A stretch of 64,000 nt of DNA from Ehretia macrophylla (lineage: Eukaryota; Streptophyta; Magnoliopsida; Boraginales; Ehretiaceae): assembly GCA_037974665.1 (NCBI GenBank), contig CM075781.1, forward strand, positions 32,403,235 through 32,467,234, read 5' to 3'. Numbering within the stretch: position 1 is the stretch's first letter; each line of letters opens with the position of its first letter. A model generated the notes under the pieces. The model was not told the origin of the DNA. It saw nothing but the letters and a program-made list of their open reading frames with translations, and searched no databases. Position numbers and translations under genes: made by a program. Of the stretch, positions 21,572 to 32,398 are shown in pieces.

Positions 21572-22154
21572 CTAAGGGAAAAGGAAGGAGTGAGAGGCGG
21601 AAGACATGGTTAAAGGCCTCAGTTTGAGAAAGAGAATTAGAGGAAGTGTTTTAATCCCAATCTAACTCTGCCCCTTTAGTCAGGGGTTCTTCATTATTTA
21701 AAGGGCAAACCATTACAAAGCCGAATAATACAAAGCGGAATCTTCACTATTCCTGACAAGAACTAAAGCAGCTTCCTTTAATAAAGGAAAAGCTAACATG
21801 ACATAAAGAGATTCCTAATAATTCACAATAAGACAAACCCGATGCGACTAAAGCGGTTTCTTTGATAAAGGAAATCTCACTTATTACAAACAAACAAACG
21901 AGACATGACTTAAAGGGAATCTGAAGTGACAAAAGATTGCTATCATATCCTATTATTACAACATGAAAAACCTATTTACATGACACGAAGATTCGTCATG
22001 AGGTCCACATGGGATTCCTTGAATATACCATAACGAAGCTTCGTGTGATGTAAATAGGTTTGTCATGTTGTAATAATAGGATATGACAACAATCTTTTGT
22101 CACTTCAGATTCCCTTTAAGTCATGTCTCGTTTGTCTGTTTGTAATAAGTGAGA

Positions 22155-22269
22155 TTTCCTTTATTAAAGGAAACCGCTTTAGTCGCGTCAAGTTTGTCTT
22201 ATTGTGAATTATTAAGAATCTCTTTATGTCATGTTAGCTTTTCCTTTATTAAAGGAAGCTGCTTTAGTC
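22155..22269 (+). promoter_or_regulatory. Paired palindromic elements in EPRV-3 promoter
   Basis: Two copies of TTTCCTTTATTAAAGGAA followed by a few bases and GCTTTAGTC (22155-22184 and 22240-22269), about 85 bases apart and ending about 58 bases before the TATA box. The core CCTTTATTAAAGG is nearly palindromic. Same layout in EPRV-1, -2, -4a, -4b and at 30630-30735. Likely enhancer elements; AAAG cores could bind DOF factors. Confidence 0.55.
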
Positions 22270-22326
22270 CTTGTCAGGAATAGAGAAGATTCCACTTTGT
22301 ATTATTAGGCTTTGTAATGGTTTGCC

Positions 22327-22336
22327 TATAAATAAT
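22327..22336 (+). promoter_or_regulatory. EPRV-3 TATA box
   Basis: TATAAATAAT with the shared context TTGCC-TATAAATAAT-GAAGAACCCC, about 240 bases before the movement-protein ATG. Confidence 0.65.
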
Positions 22337-22456
22337 GAAGAACCCCTGACTAAAGGGGCAGAGTTAGATTGGGATTAAAACACATCCTCTACTTCTCTCT
22401 CTCAAAATGAAGCCTTTAACCATGCTTCCGCCTCCCGCTCCTTCCCTTCCCCTTAA

Positions 22457-22469
22457 TGGTCTCAAAGCT
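22457..22469 (+). other. EPRV-3 primer-binding site (tRNA-Met)
   Basis: TGGTCTCAAAGCT, matching the initiator tRNA-Met primer site at 10 of 13 positions, in the leader between TATA box and ATG. Confidence 0.65.
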
Positions 22470-22575
22470 TAGTTAACTGTAGCACTTCCCTATTCTGGCA
22501 TTGACGGTCTAAAACAATACTTGTGTGTTGAACACTAGAGTCTTTCGCAATAGGGCAATAGCCGTTAAAGAGTGA

Positions 22576-23979
22576 ATGAAAGGCGCAGTAAGTCCCGCAG
22601 TAAGTCCAGTCGTGACCAGTGTATCCACCATGGCTGATCTTCACCTGCCAGTACAAGAAGTTATTGCTAACAACTCTAAAGTTACTTCCTTTGATCCTTC
22701 CGCATCTCACTAAGACGTAGACATAACCCAAACACCTCCATCTACCAAACCAGGAGAACTCTTCAAACTCTCTCCGTTAAACCCATACTCATATTACCAA
22801 ACTTCCCAACTCACACAAAAGTTCAAGTCTCTATTACCTATCAAGCCAGCAGCCCTTACAGCCATGTACAAATCTTCTACAATCTCTGTACAATATGTAT
22901 CCTCTTCCTGCTCAAAAACCTATCTTCCCATACTTTCTGAACCTGATCTCCGTATATATTGAGAGAAAGGTTACAAAGGTTTATACCTTGGAGCCTTACA
23001 GCCTAGTTTCCTTGCCGAAAAGAATGTTTCATGTCTAGTCTCTTTACTACATACCAGGTGGCGTAAATTTGATGATGCACTCATTTGTGCCATTGAAGCA
23101 GGTCATCACAATGGCCATGTTCTCATCCAGGTTGAACCAAACTTCACCCTTGATCTTTCCCGTCCTACCCTTTCTCAAACCATACAGGTCTTTATCCAAC
23201 TTTATGGAGCTGATATAAACCCAAATGAAACTGTTGTTGCACTCCATCATTCCATGACCTATAAAGTCTAAACCCATCTCTTTTCCATGGATCACAACTG
23301 TAAGCCTCGAGTCCACGTGTTAGGTGATAGTAATGTTACCCAACCAAAGATCTACACCAAACATGAACTCACTTTCCCTCCTCGATAAAAAAATGATTAT
23401 GAAAGAAACCATAACCGACCAATCATCCATGATTCACCAATAATCTCTACACTTCCTCTAGAACCAGGTTGTGTCGCCATATCATTTCCAACTGAATCCC
23501 AACCAGATGAACCATGTGAAAAATGCCAACTTGCTGGAGATCCTCAGTTTTGTCCACACTGTGTCAGAAAACCCTTTGCTGCCAGATCTAGGTCCTCTAG
23601 ATATGTCTGTTCTGTTAATTTTCCTAAAGACATCTATTGTACAGGAGATGCCGACAACGCATATGTTGGTAAATGGCAAGTAACCAAAACTGGACCACAA
23701 GATGTTGGACAAATCGAGTCAGCAATCAATTGGAGCAACATGAATGCAAAGGCCCAAAATGCAGCCATTCAAAAGATATGGTCAGATCTCAAGGAACATG
23801 TTGCATGGACAAAACAAGCCCATGATCATCTCAGACAAGGTTGTTATGACCAGTATAATGACCTCCACAAGGCTTTCCACAAGAATCATGTATACCACCA
23901 GAAAACTCCAATCAACTGGAAAAAATTGCAGAAAACCGCTCCAGTTCGGAACCCTTCCGGACAAGTTCATTCTTGGAAC
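22576..23979 (+). pseudogene. EPRV-3 movement protein and zinc-ribbon region
   Basis: ATG at 22576 opens the movement-protein region, stopped near 22711 by TAA and again further on. The region downstream is recognisable up to the solo LTR. It includes the four-cysteine ribbon (about 23515-23562) and the linker (frame 23740-24066, which runs into the LTR). The movement protein would direct cell-to-cell passage through plasmodesmata in an active virus; this copy is dead. Confidence 0.75.
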
Positions 23980-26389
23980 TGTAACGCCCCGATCCCTCAC
24001 GAGACCGGAGGCTCTAATAACCATGCTATTCTCAACCCAATACCAAACCCGGTCACAAAATTTTAGGGAAAAACGGACAGAGTTTCCCCTGTACTATGGA
24101 CATTCTGAAAATCTGTAAATTCTCAAATAAGGTAACTACAAGGTAAACAAACTTTTCATAACTAAAGATCAAAGGATTAAGGCCATCCGAGCCTTGAAGC
24201 ATACTATAGTTCCAAAAACACACAAGCATGCTAGTGGCTAGAGTTAGAACATTCACTACCAAGCATGCAAGGTAATTGAGAGCAGAAACATAAGTTATTA
24301 CAAGATATAGGTTCCCAAATCTACACTACAACCAACTATCCTTCAACTTCTTACAGCAACCAATATAAACAAAGCCCTTAGGCCACAAAATAGATACACA
24401 AATACCAAATAGAAACAAGAAGGCACAGCCACTTCAGATTAACACACAGCAACTAGGGCAACTCCTCCAACTGCGCCACCTGAAATATGTTAGCGAGGTA
24501 TGAGCAACCACTGTTGCCCAGTGAGGGATATAGTCCCGGGGCGTGCAATGCAACATATAATACAATCATACAACAATAACACTTAGACAATTAAAGAAAC
24601 AACGATAATTTAAATAATCACACATTTAAAAGGATACGTTTCAACAATCCCCTATACACCAATCTTCACTAGTCTTCAATCACAATCCACGAACCACGAG
24701 CACGATCACGATAAGCCGGCATAATCCCCAAACACTCCAGTAGGTGTACTCCTGATGTACCCCGAATCCTACGACCCAACATCCCCTGGCAATCTCCGGA
24801 CCAGGCGAATGAGGGAATAGGGCACGGGGTTTGAATATCCACCGGCAGGCCCTCTACCGCCCAGCCGATGTTCAACACCTCCGCCCCTGACCCTATGGTT
24901 GCGCAACCACTATGCAATGCACTCAACGATGGCAAGTTAATAGCAATAATATAAGCATTAACACATATGAGGATCAACAAAGTAGGTTGATCTCGTTGCA
25001 ATTAGGATAGAAGCAAATATAGGAGCTAATAAGCAGTTTACAAATGAACATATACCAAATAAGCATAGAATCATACCAAAAGCTCCAAATCAATTTAAAA
25101 TCACATATAAACACTCAAGAAGTCCTGACATGGGTTTAGAAGTGTGAGACAACTTAAATTGCACCTAAACCCCCTTGTTTTTCGAACTATTTCTCTTCCA
25201 AACCAAAGTTAATGATTTCATTTTCAAAGGAAACTCTCCCAACCTTCTAACTAACCCCCAAGGTACCCTCTCAACCCTCTAACTCATTCAAATGCCCGCG
25301 TTTACCCCGAAAGCCCCAATTTCCCTCTTTTGGCTTTAAACTACACGTACATTGTCCGGGCTTCAAACAAGGGATATCAAAGCATCTATAGCACCTAGAT
25401 AGCCTAAGGATACTAGAATTGAAGCCCGAATCCACCCGGATTCGCATTAACCCCGAAAGCCCCAAATTAAAGTCGGCTATTTTCCATTTTTAGGCAATTT
25501 AAGGGCAATGCAAGTGCACGGGGCTATTAGGCTATCTTCACTAACACCTAAGGCATCTATTAGAAGTATTAAATCGAGCTAATTCGAGCAATTACACAAA
25601 ACCCTAGAAAAAACGTCACTATTCACCCTAAAAATCAAACTAACGATTCTAACCGTTTAAAAAGCGAAACAACGGCTCAAATGTGTTCTCTAGCATTCAT
25701 ATAGATGGTATATTAGCATAGATAACAATTACAATGGCATATAATCATATTTTCAACAAATCAAGAAATGAGTAACTATTTAAAAATGCAAAAACAAGTC
25801 GTGAAATCCCTCACCAATGCGCGTATGAGTACCTAGGAACCTTGCACACACCCTAATCCACTAGCTCAATGGTTGGAGTGGCTTGAATTGAAGGATTGAA
25901 GAGCAAAATCTGATTTTTCTCCACTGTTTGCTGCTGTCGGCCTTCACTGCTGTTTTCAGCTTTTTATTTTTTTTTTCTTTTGCATTTTATGAGCTTATGT
26001 TGATATATAAGGGGTATGGTTGGGTGGGGTCAAGTTTGGGTGTTTAAGTGGCTTCTAAAAATGAGCGTTGGTAGCTTAAAAACGAGCCTAAAGTGTAAAG
26101 TATAAGCTAACTAATTAAATCACTAAGTTATGTTACGTAACACTATTCATTGAACCACTAAAATTATTTTCTGAACGAGCTCTCCTATCGCCTCTAGCAC
26201 AATTGCACATTTTTCCCATTCCTTTAACAATTAATATGATTTAATAAAAATGATAATTCACTAATATAATGCAGTTTAAAAATGGAATGAATAGTGACCA
26301 AGAAAGACAACAGGGAAAGCACAGAATTTAATGCGCAATTAATGGATGCAACATTTAAAAATGTGTACGGTAGAATCTCGGGCGTCACA
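23980..26389 (-). mobile_element. Solo LTR, family A
   Basis: Plus strand TGTAACGCCCCGATCCC...CTCGGGCGTCACA, 2410 bp, with the target duplication GGAAC at 23975-23979 and 26390-26394. It carries TGGTTGCGCAACCA at 24896-24909. Its ends match the solo LTR at 52063-54579 in opposite orientation more closely than the full element at 51700, suggesting a subfamily. No gag or pol remains. Confidence 0.92.
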
Positions 26390-27850
26390 GGAACCGCGTC
26401 AACATGATCAACATGCTGAAATCTTCTTCCGAGAAGCATTACCTTGATTCTGATGAGTTCAAAAGAAAAAGAGAACGACTCGCTGAAAAGCTCAAACAGC
26501 CAGCTAAGCCAAAGAAGCAGTCCTCTCATCCTTGAAAGAATAATCCAAAGCCTGATCATGCAGTCTGGATAACAAGTGGAAATTGCGAAAAAGCCTATTG
26601 GGTTGATCTCACACCACCTCCTTATTATCTCTCCAAAGAGAAAATTATCCCAACTGAATGGGGTGATAAAGACGAGAAAGAAGGTCCTAGTGAAATTTCT
26701 TCTGTTATTTCGTCATTTGACTCCTTTGATCCGTTTGAAAAGGATTCGCCTTATCAGACGATTCCACCATACAAAGGAACAGTTTTTATGCAAACTCCTG
26801 TGACTCTGTTCTACACGGACACCACAAGAACACGAACACATAACCCAGTGCAGACTAATCCTGATGATTTAGAAACAACCAGAGACCAGGGAAAAACTTC
26901 CTAAGTTGGGGAGCACTGGAACCAACAACCGCCACAAGCACAAGTCCCACAGGTTCTACAACAGCAACCTTGGAGACAACAAAATATTGAAGAAAAAGTT
27001 TCCATCCCATATGCTCCAGATCACAAGCAATTCTGGAACATTGATGCAATTCTTCCTGATGACAAACTCAAATATCTTGAGAAAATGGATGCATGGATTA
27101 ATGGAGAATCTCTCCGAAATCCTACTCTTGAAATAAGAGATATCATTGACCGTCTTGTTGCTGCTTTTACAGGATCACTTCGCAGTTGGTGGACAAAAAT
27201 GCTGTCAGAAGAAGAAAGACAAATCATCCTGACAAATGTAGATCCTATGAAGATATTCCTATGATGTCTACGAACCATTTTTGTAGGACAAACAACCCAA
27301 GAGATTGAAAAGCCAGAAAATGAGTTCTTACTCAACAAATGCTGTGATGTTGCAAAACTTGGAGATTACTATCTCAGACAGGAAGCTCTGTATTTTATCT
27401 TTGGAAAAAATACAGAAACCATCAAGAAGGCGTTTGTCTTCAACATGCCACAACCACTTCCTGAATTGCTCGAAACAGAGTTCAAACGAGCCAATATTGT
27501 AGATCTAAGACAAGTGAGTCTCGCTCACTTGTACCAGATGGCCAGAAAGCTCATTTAAGATCAATGCGAGTCCAAACGACTTGGCAAACCTCTCAAAAGC
27601 AACGAGCAGAAAACAATGGATACCTTTTGCAGAACAGATTCCAAAAGTTTGGCTGTCACACTCACAGTTACTCTCCATGTTCGTGTCACAAATAAAAAAA
27701 GCACAAAAGGTTTCACAAGTCCAGAAAACCTTTCAAGAAATTCAGATTTGTGAAGAAAAGATCAAAACCCTCTTCTTCCACTAAATGTTATCTTTGTGGA
27801 AAGAAATGACATTTTGCAAAAGATTGTTACCACAAGAAGTCCAAGAAGCT
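26390..27850 (+). pseudogene. EPRV-3 coat-protein region
   Basis: Continues the frame interrupted by the solo LTR: a Lys-rich segment, a Gln/Pro-rich segment near 26920-26990, the capsid-like core with LEIRDIIDRL and SWWTKML (about 27120-27215), and the His/Cys-rich basic stretch. The CCHC finger (about 27790-27831) reads KCYLCGKK, a stop, then HFAKDC. Several stops and frameshifts are present. Confidence 0.75.
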
Positions 27851-28090
27851 ACCAGCAAAGCTTGTTCAATTCATTTCAACTCAAAACTTTGATGAGCAGC
27901 TATACACATGGACTTCCGAACTAGATCAAACCGTCTTTAACCTTGATACAGCCTCATCCTCAGATCTCACCACAGAATTCGAATCCTTTGATTCAGAACC
28001 AAACTGCTCCATAGCCAAAATACAGCAAACCACTGAACAACCAATCCTCTCCACTTCCCAAGCTACTTTTACCCCAGGCCAGATATACAA

Positions 28091-29840
28091 ACCCTACATA
28101 AAACTTCTCATAAATCCTCTAGGATATGTTCCTATCACTGTTACTGCACTTGTAGACACAGGTTCATGTATTACCATGATGAAATCCAAGTGTCTTCCAG
28201 AATTTTGGATTTTCTCCAGAACAACCTTTACCACTGCTTCTGGTAGTGGATTTGCAAGTGAAGCACATTCTATGACCATACATATATACTTATCCCCGAA
28301 TGTCTCAGTACGATACATCTTTTACCAGTATGATCAATGCTATGAAGACATTCTTTTAGGAATGGATTTCCTCACCTTACTTGCTCCATTCTCATTTCAG
28401 ACAGATGGTTTCCAATTCCTACACATCCAGTATACCCCTTGGGTATCCTTACAGGAATTGCCCTCATATGTTTCAGCCATTCAAGATGATGAATTTGCTG
28501 ATGAAAGAAACCTCCTCATTTCCTATTGCGGTGATATTCCAAACAAGTTATGGGAAAGAGAGAAGCATTTTGTCTCTTTACCTTACAGAGAAAATTGGCA
28601 GATGCCACACCAAACCACATCTCATCCAGGAATGCCAAAAGATGAAGAGCTTTGTCAAGCTGAAATTCAAACACTCCTTGAGTAAGGTCTTTTCCGGCCA
28701 TCCAGATCTCCATGGGCAAGTCATGCCTTTTATGTTAACAAAAGATCTGAACAGGTCTGAGGAAAGAAAAGATTGGTGATAGATTATCGCCAACTCAATG
28801 ATCAATTACAGGATATCAGATACCCTCTTCCAAGAAAGGAACAACTCATTCAGAAGCTATCTAGAGCCAAATTCTTCTCCAAATTTGATATGAAATCCGA
28901 ATTTTGGCAAATTGGTATTACTGAAGCTGATAGATTCAATACTGTTTTTGTTGTTCCATAGGGACATTATGAATGAAACGTCATGCCATTCGGTCTCAAG
29001 AATGCATCGTTCGAGTTCCAACATAGAATGGATGATGTGTACCGACCTCTCGCGCAACACTGTATTGTCTACATTGATGATGTTTTGGTATTCAGCAACA
29101 CAGTTGAAGAACATCACTAGCATCCCCGACAATTCCAGGAACTAACCTACCAGCATGGATTAGTTCTTGCTGAATCTAAGATGAAAATTGGTCTAAATGC
29201 AATTGATTTTCTTGGTTTACAGATAAGAGAAGAACACATTCTTTTACAGGACCACATATCAAGCAAAGTCCTCGACTTTCCTGATGAGCTCAGAACTGTT
29301 ACTCCGATCCCACAGTTCCTTGGATTGATCAATTATGCCTCATCGCATGTTCCAACCTTGGCCAACTACACCAGCCAGATTTCAAAGTTCCTCCGAAAAT
29401 CCAACATTGTAAATTGGTCTCCAGAAGCCACAGTTGCAGTTCAGAAGCTAAAGGAGCTATGTAAGGCACTTCCTCCTCTCAAGATCCCAGGTCCAGGACA
29501 ACTTATTTTGCAGAGAGATGCTTCCCTCGATTTTTGGGCAGCAGTCCTCATTGAAGAAGACAATGGACACAGACAAGTCTGTGGTTACAAGTCAGGATCT
29601 TTCACGCCAGCACAATGCAACTATCCCTATTTTAAAAGAGAAGTTCTTGCAATTATTCAGGGAATCAAAAATTCAAGGATTTAAGGGTATTCTCAAAATA
29701 AAGCAGAATGATATTCCGGATCCATAACTCATCCGATGGACAAAATGGATTTCGCAGTTCAGTTGGACAATGCAACACATCCCAAGCAAAGAGAATATCC
29801 TTGCTGATTTTCTCTCTCGCACATTACCATCTGAGAAAGA
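28091..29840 (+). pseudogene. EPRV-3 protease, reverse transcriptase and RNase H
   Basis: Aspartic protease motif DTGS at 28155-28166. Segments 28176-28685, 28773-28961 and 29181-29684 share one reading phase, showing protease, RT and RNase H were fused. RT shows FDMKSEFWQ, where the usual Gly is Glu, and YIDD at 29070-29081. RNase H starts with LQRDASLDFWAAVL near 29510 and ends, after a frame change near 29690, with HIPSKENILADFLSR. TAG and TGA stops between segments inactivate it. Confidence 0.82.
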
Positions 29841-30480
29841 TGTATGCATGGTAAATTCAAATGGTCGCACACTCCTATCTTCTCTTGTTCCAGGTCTTAT
29901 TCCAAGCTGTTCCAGCTCAAATCCAGATCCCACTGATGGCCAGTCTAAGACATTTTATGATTTGAGTCTAGATCAATAGGCACAATTTCTCGCAGCCCTT
30001 CTTGAGAAGCTTCAACTCAAAATCCTACGAGCATTCGCACGTAGTCAAATTACTGATTTCTTTGAGGAATTTGTTGAGATCAAGCTCAGACGAATTATTG
30101 ATCTGTTGAGCTCTGTCTTTTATGTTCACAACTTTTTTCGTTATAATCCCCAGCATGAAGAACCATGGGATACAGTTATTGATTTCAATAATTATGACTT
30201 TTTAAAGATGCAATTCTTGTATCCTTGGTATTGGCTTAATTATTATCCTATGGCAGTTCTTTTTGATCAAGAACTCATTCAGAGACATGTTCGTGTGTTC
30301 CTGCAGTCCCGCTTTATCAAGCTATTCTCATTGGTGTTCCAGTCATTTGATCCTCCAACACTCATCACCGGTCAAATTATTCAGCACCAGCAGGTTTTCA
30401 TCATTCACCTCACAGATGTTTGGAATCGGATATCGATCTCAATAACGATAGATGGTGACTCATTGCAGACAGGATTCTAA
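29841..30480 (+). pseudogene. EPRV-3 C-terminal polyprotein extension
   Basis: A frame in phase from 29770 to 30480, with one TAG at 29977-29979, follows RNase H. It is rich in aromatic residues (FYDLSLDQ, FLYPWYWLNYYPMAVLF). Compared with EPRV-2 and -4b, about 300 bases near 30430 are missing, shifting the frame so that it runs slightly past the normal stop. I recognise no known domain. It could be a separate C-terminal product or a genus-specific tail. Confidence 0.55.
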
Positions 30481-30902
30481 GAATCCTAAGTAGACCCCAT
30501 GACGAAGTTTCGTGTCATGTAAATAGGTTTGTCATGTTGTAATAATAGGATATGACGAAAATCTTTTGTCACTTCAGATTCCCTTTAAGTCATATCTCGT
30601 TTGTCTGTTTGTAACAAGTGAGATTTTCTTTATTAGAGAAAACTGCTTTAGTCGCGTTAGGTTTGTCTTATTGTGAATTATTAGGAATCTCTTTTTGTCA
30701 TGACAACTTTTCCTTTATTAAAGGAAGGTGCTTTAGTCCTTGTCAGGAATAGTGAAGATTCCTCTTTGCATTATTAGGCTTTGTAATAGTTTGCCTATAA
30801 ATAATGAAGAACCCCTGACTAAAAGGGCAGAGTTAGATTGGGATTAAAACACATCATCTACTTCTCTCTCTCAAACTGAAGCCTTTAAACATGTCTTCCA
30901 CC
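30481..30902 (+). promoter_or_regulatory. EPRV-3 downstream intergenic region and promoter
   Basis: Holds both palindromic elements (near 30630-30660 and 30705-30735) and TATAAATAAT at 30796-30805. The leader then breaks at about 30902, so no movement protein follows. In a tandem array this would have driven the next genome. Confidence 0.6.
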
Positions 30903-31887
30903 TCCCACATCACAGCATTTGTTGATTAAGAACATTTAGTGGAAAACTTGGAGATTACTATCTCAGACAGGAAGCTCTGTATTTTATCTTTGGAAAAAAT
31001 ACGTAAACCATCAAGAAGGCGTTCGTCTTCAACATGACACAACCACTTCCTGAATTGCTGGAAATAGATTTCAAAAGAGCCAATATTGCAGATCTAAGAC
31101 AGGTGAGTCTCGCTCACTTGTACCAGATGGCCAGAAAGCTCATTCAAGATCAGTGTGAGTCCAAACGACTTGGCAAACTTCTCAAAAGTAGCGAGCAGAA
31201 AACAATGGATACCTTTTGCAAAAAGGATTTCCAAAAGTTTGGCTGTCACACTCACAATCACTCTCCATGTTCGTGTCACAAACACACGAAGCACAAACAT
31301 CAGAAAAGGTTTCACAAGTCCAGAAAAGCTTTCAAGAAATTCAGATTTGTGAAGAAAAGTTCAAAACCCTCTTCTTCCACTAAATGTTTTCTTTCTGGAA
31401 AACTTGGAGATTACTATCTCAGACAGGAAGCTCTGTATTTTATCTTTGGAAAAAATTCATAAACCATCAAGAAGGCGTTTGTCTTCAACATGACATAACC
31501 ACTTCCTGAATTCCTGGAAACAGATTTCAAACGAGCCAATATTGCAGATCTAAGACAGGTGAGTCTTGCTCACTTGTACTAGATGGCCAGAAAGCTCATT
31601 CAAGATCAGTGCAAGTCCAAATGACTTGGCAAACATCTCAAAAGCAGCGAGCATAAAACAATGGATACCTTTTGCAGAAAGGATTTCCAAAAGTTTGGCT
31701 GTCACACTCACAATCACTCTCCATGTTCGTGTCACAAACACACGAAGCACAAACATCAGAAAAGGTTTCACAAGTCCAGAAAACCTTTCAAGAAATTCAG
31801 ATTTGTGAAAAAAAGTTCAAAACCCTCTTCTTCCACTAAATGTTTTCTTTGTGGAAAGAAGGGTCATTTTGAACAAATGCTGTGATG
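30903..31887 (+). pseudogene. Tandemly duplicated EPRV coat-protein segment
   Basis: After a short inverted scrap (about 30907-30935, minus-orientation coat sequence) come two copies of a 456-bp coat segment. GGAAAACTTGG or its equivalent recurs at 30941, 31397 and 31853. 456 is 152 codons, so the duplication keeps frame. Each unit spans ...LRQEALYFIFGK to the CCHC finger. The first finger reads KCFLSGK at the fusion; the second keeps CFLCGKKGHF, then stops at the junction with EPRV-4a. Confidence 0.75.
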
Positions 31888-32398
31888 TGGGAGGCAGAAG
31901 ACATGGCTAAAGACTCAGTTCGAGTGAGAGAAGTAGAAGATGTGTTTTAATCCAATTCAAACTTTGCCCCTTTAGTCAGGGGTTCTTCATTATTAATAGG
32001 CAAACCACTGCAAAGCCTAATAATACAAAGCAGAATCTTTACTATTCCTGACAAGGACTAAAGCAGCTTCATTTAATAAAGAAAAAGCTGACATGACATA
32101 AAGAGATTCCTAATAATTCACAATAAGACAAACCTGACGCGACTAAAGCTATTTTCTTTAATAGAAGAAATCTCACTTATTACAAATAGACAAAGGAGAC
32201 ATGACTTAAAGGAAATCTGAAGTGACAAAAGATTCATGATATATCCTATTATTACAACATGACAAACCTATTTACATGACATGAAGCTTCATCATGGGGT
32301 CCACGGGATTCCTGGAATCTCATCTGTAATGAGTCACCATCTATCGTTATTGAGATCGATTTCATCCCATAATTCTTGACTGTTTTGGCTAAGATCTA
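31888..32398 (-). mobile_element. EPRV-4a: promoter cassette remnant
   Basis: Minus-strand piece with the last codons of the polyprotein (32398-32340), intergenic region, promoter and part of the leader. The TATA position is degraded to CTATTAATAAT (near 31990-32000). It is fused at 31888 to the coat duplication and at 32398 to the leader of EPRV-4b, so a whole coding region has been lost between two promoters. Confidence 0.75.

Larger units (their letters stand above)
16738..22026 (-). mobile_element. EPRV-2: rearranged pararetrovirus copy
   Basis: Minus-strand copy made of two overlapping pieces. The upstream piece (22026-19917) holds promoter, leader, movement protein, zinc ribbon and the start of the coat region. 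It is joined near 19916 to a second movement-protein segment that continues through coat protein to the C-terminal region and stop at 16890. Two internal deletions remove the zinc finger with most of the protease (junction about 17420) and the RT with RNase H (junction about 17292). What remains is mainly movement and coat sequence plus the C-terminal tail. Confidence 0.85.
21657..22375. promoter_or_regulatory. Divergent, inverted pair of EPRV promoters
   Basis: The EPRV-2 promoter (minus) and EPRV-3 promoter (plus) meet head to head near 22026. Each arm is about 330-350 bases and the two are clearly complementary, although point changes are visible. The EPRV-3 arm has TATAAATAAT at 22327-22336; the EPRV-2 arm has TTTAAATAAT near 21691-21700. 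Each arm also carries the two CCTTTATTAAAGG-type palindromes. Confidence 0.8.
22027..30902 (+). mobile_element. EPRV-3: most complete pararetrovirus copy, split by a solo LTR
   Basis: Plus-strand copy running from promoter (22327 TATA) through the whole polyprotein to the next promoter (30796 TATA). It is interrupted at 23979/26390 by a solo family-A LTR. Removing that LTR and one GGAAC restores continuous coat-region sequence. It is the only copy here in which all domains from movement protein to RNase H and part of the tail can be found. Stops and frameshifts occur throughout. Confidence 0.88.

Noticed and set aside
24669-25001. 110-codon minus-strand frame in the solo LTR as a gene
   Set aside because: LTR sequence; matching segments in other family-A LTRs are frameshifted.
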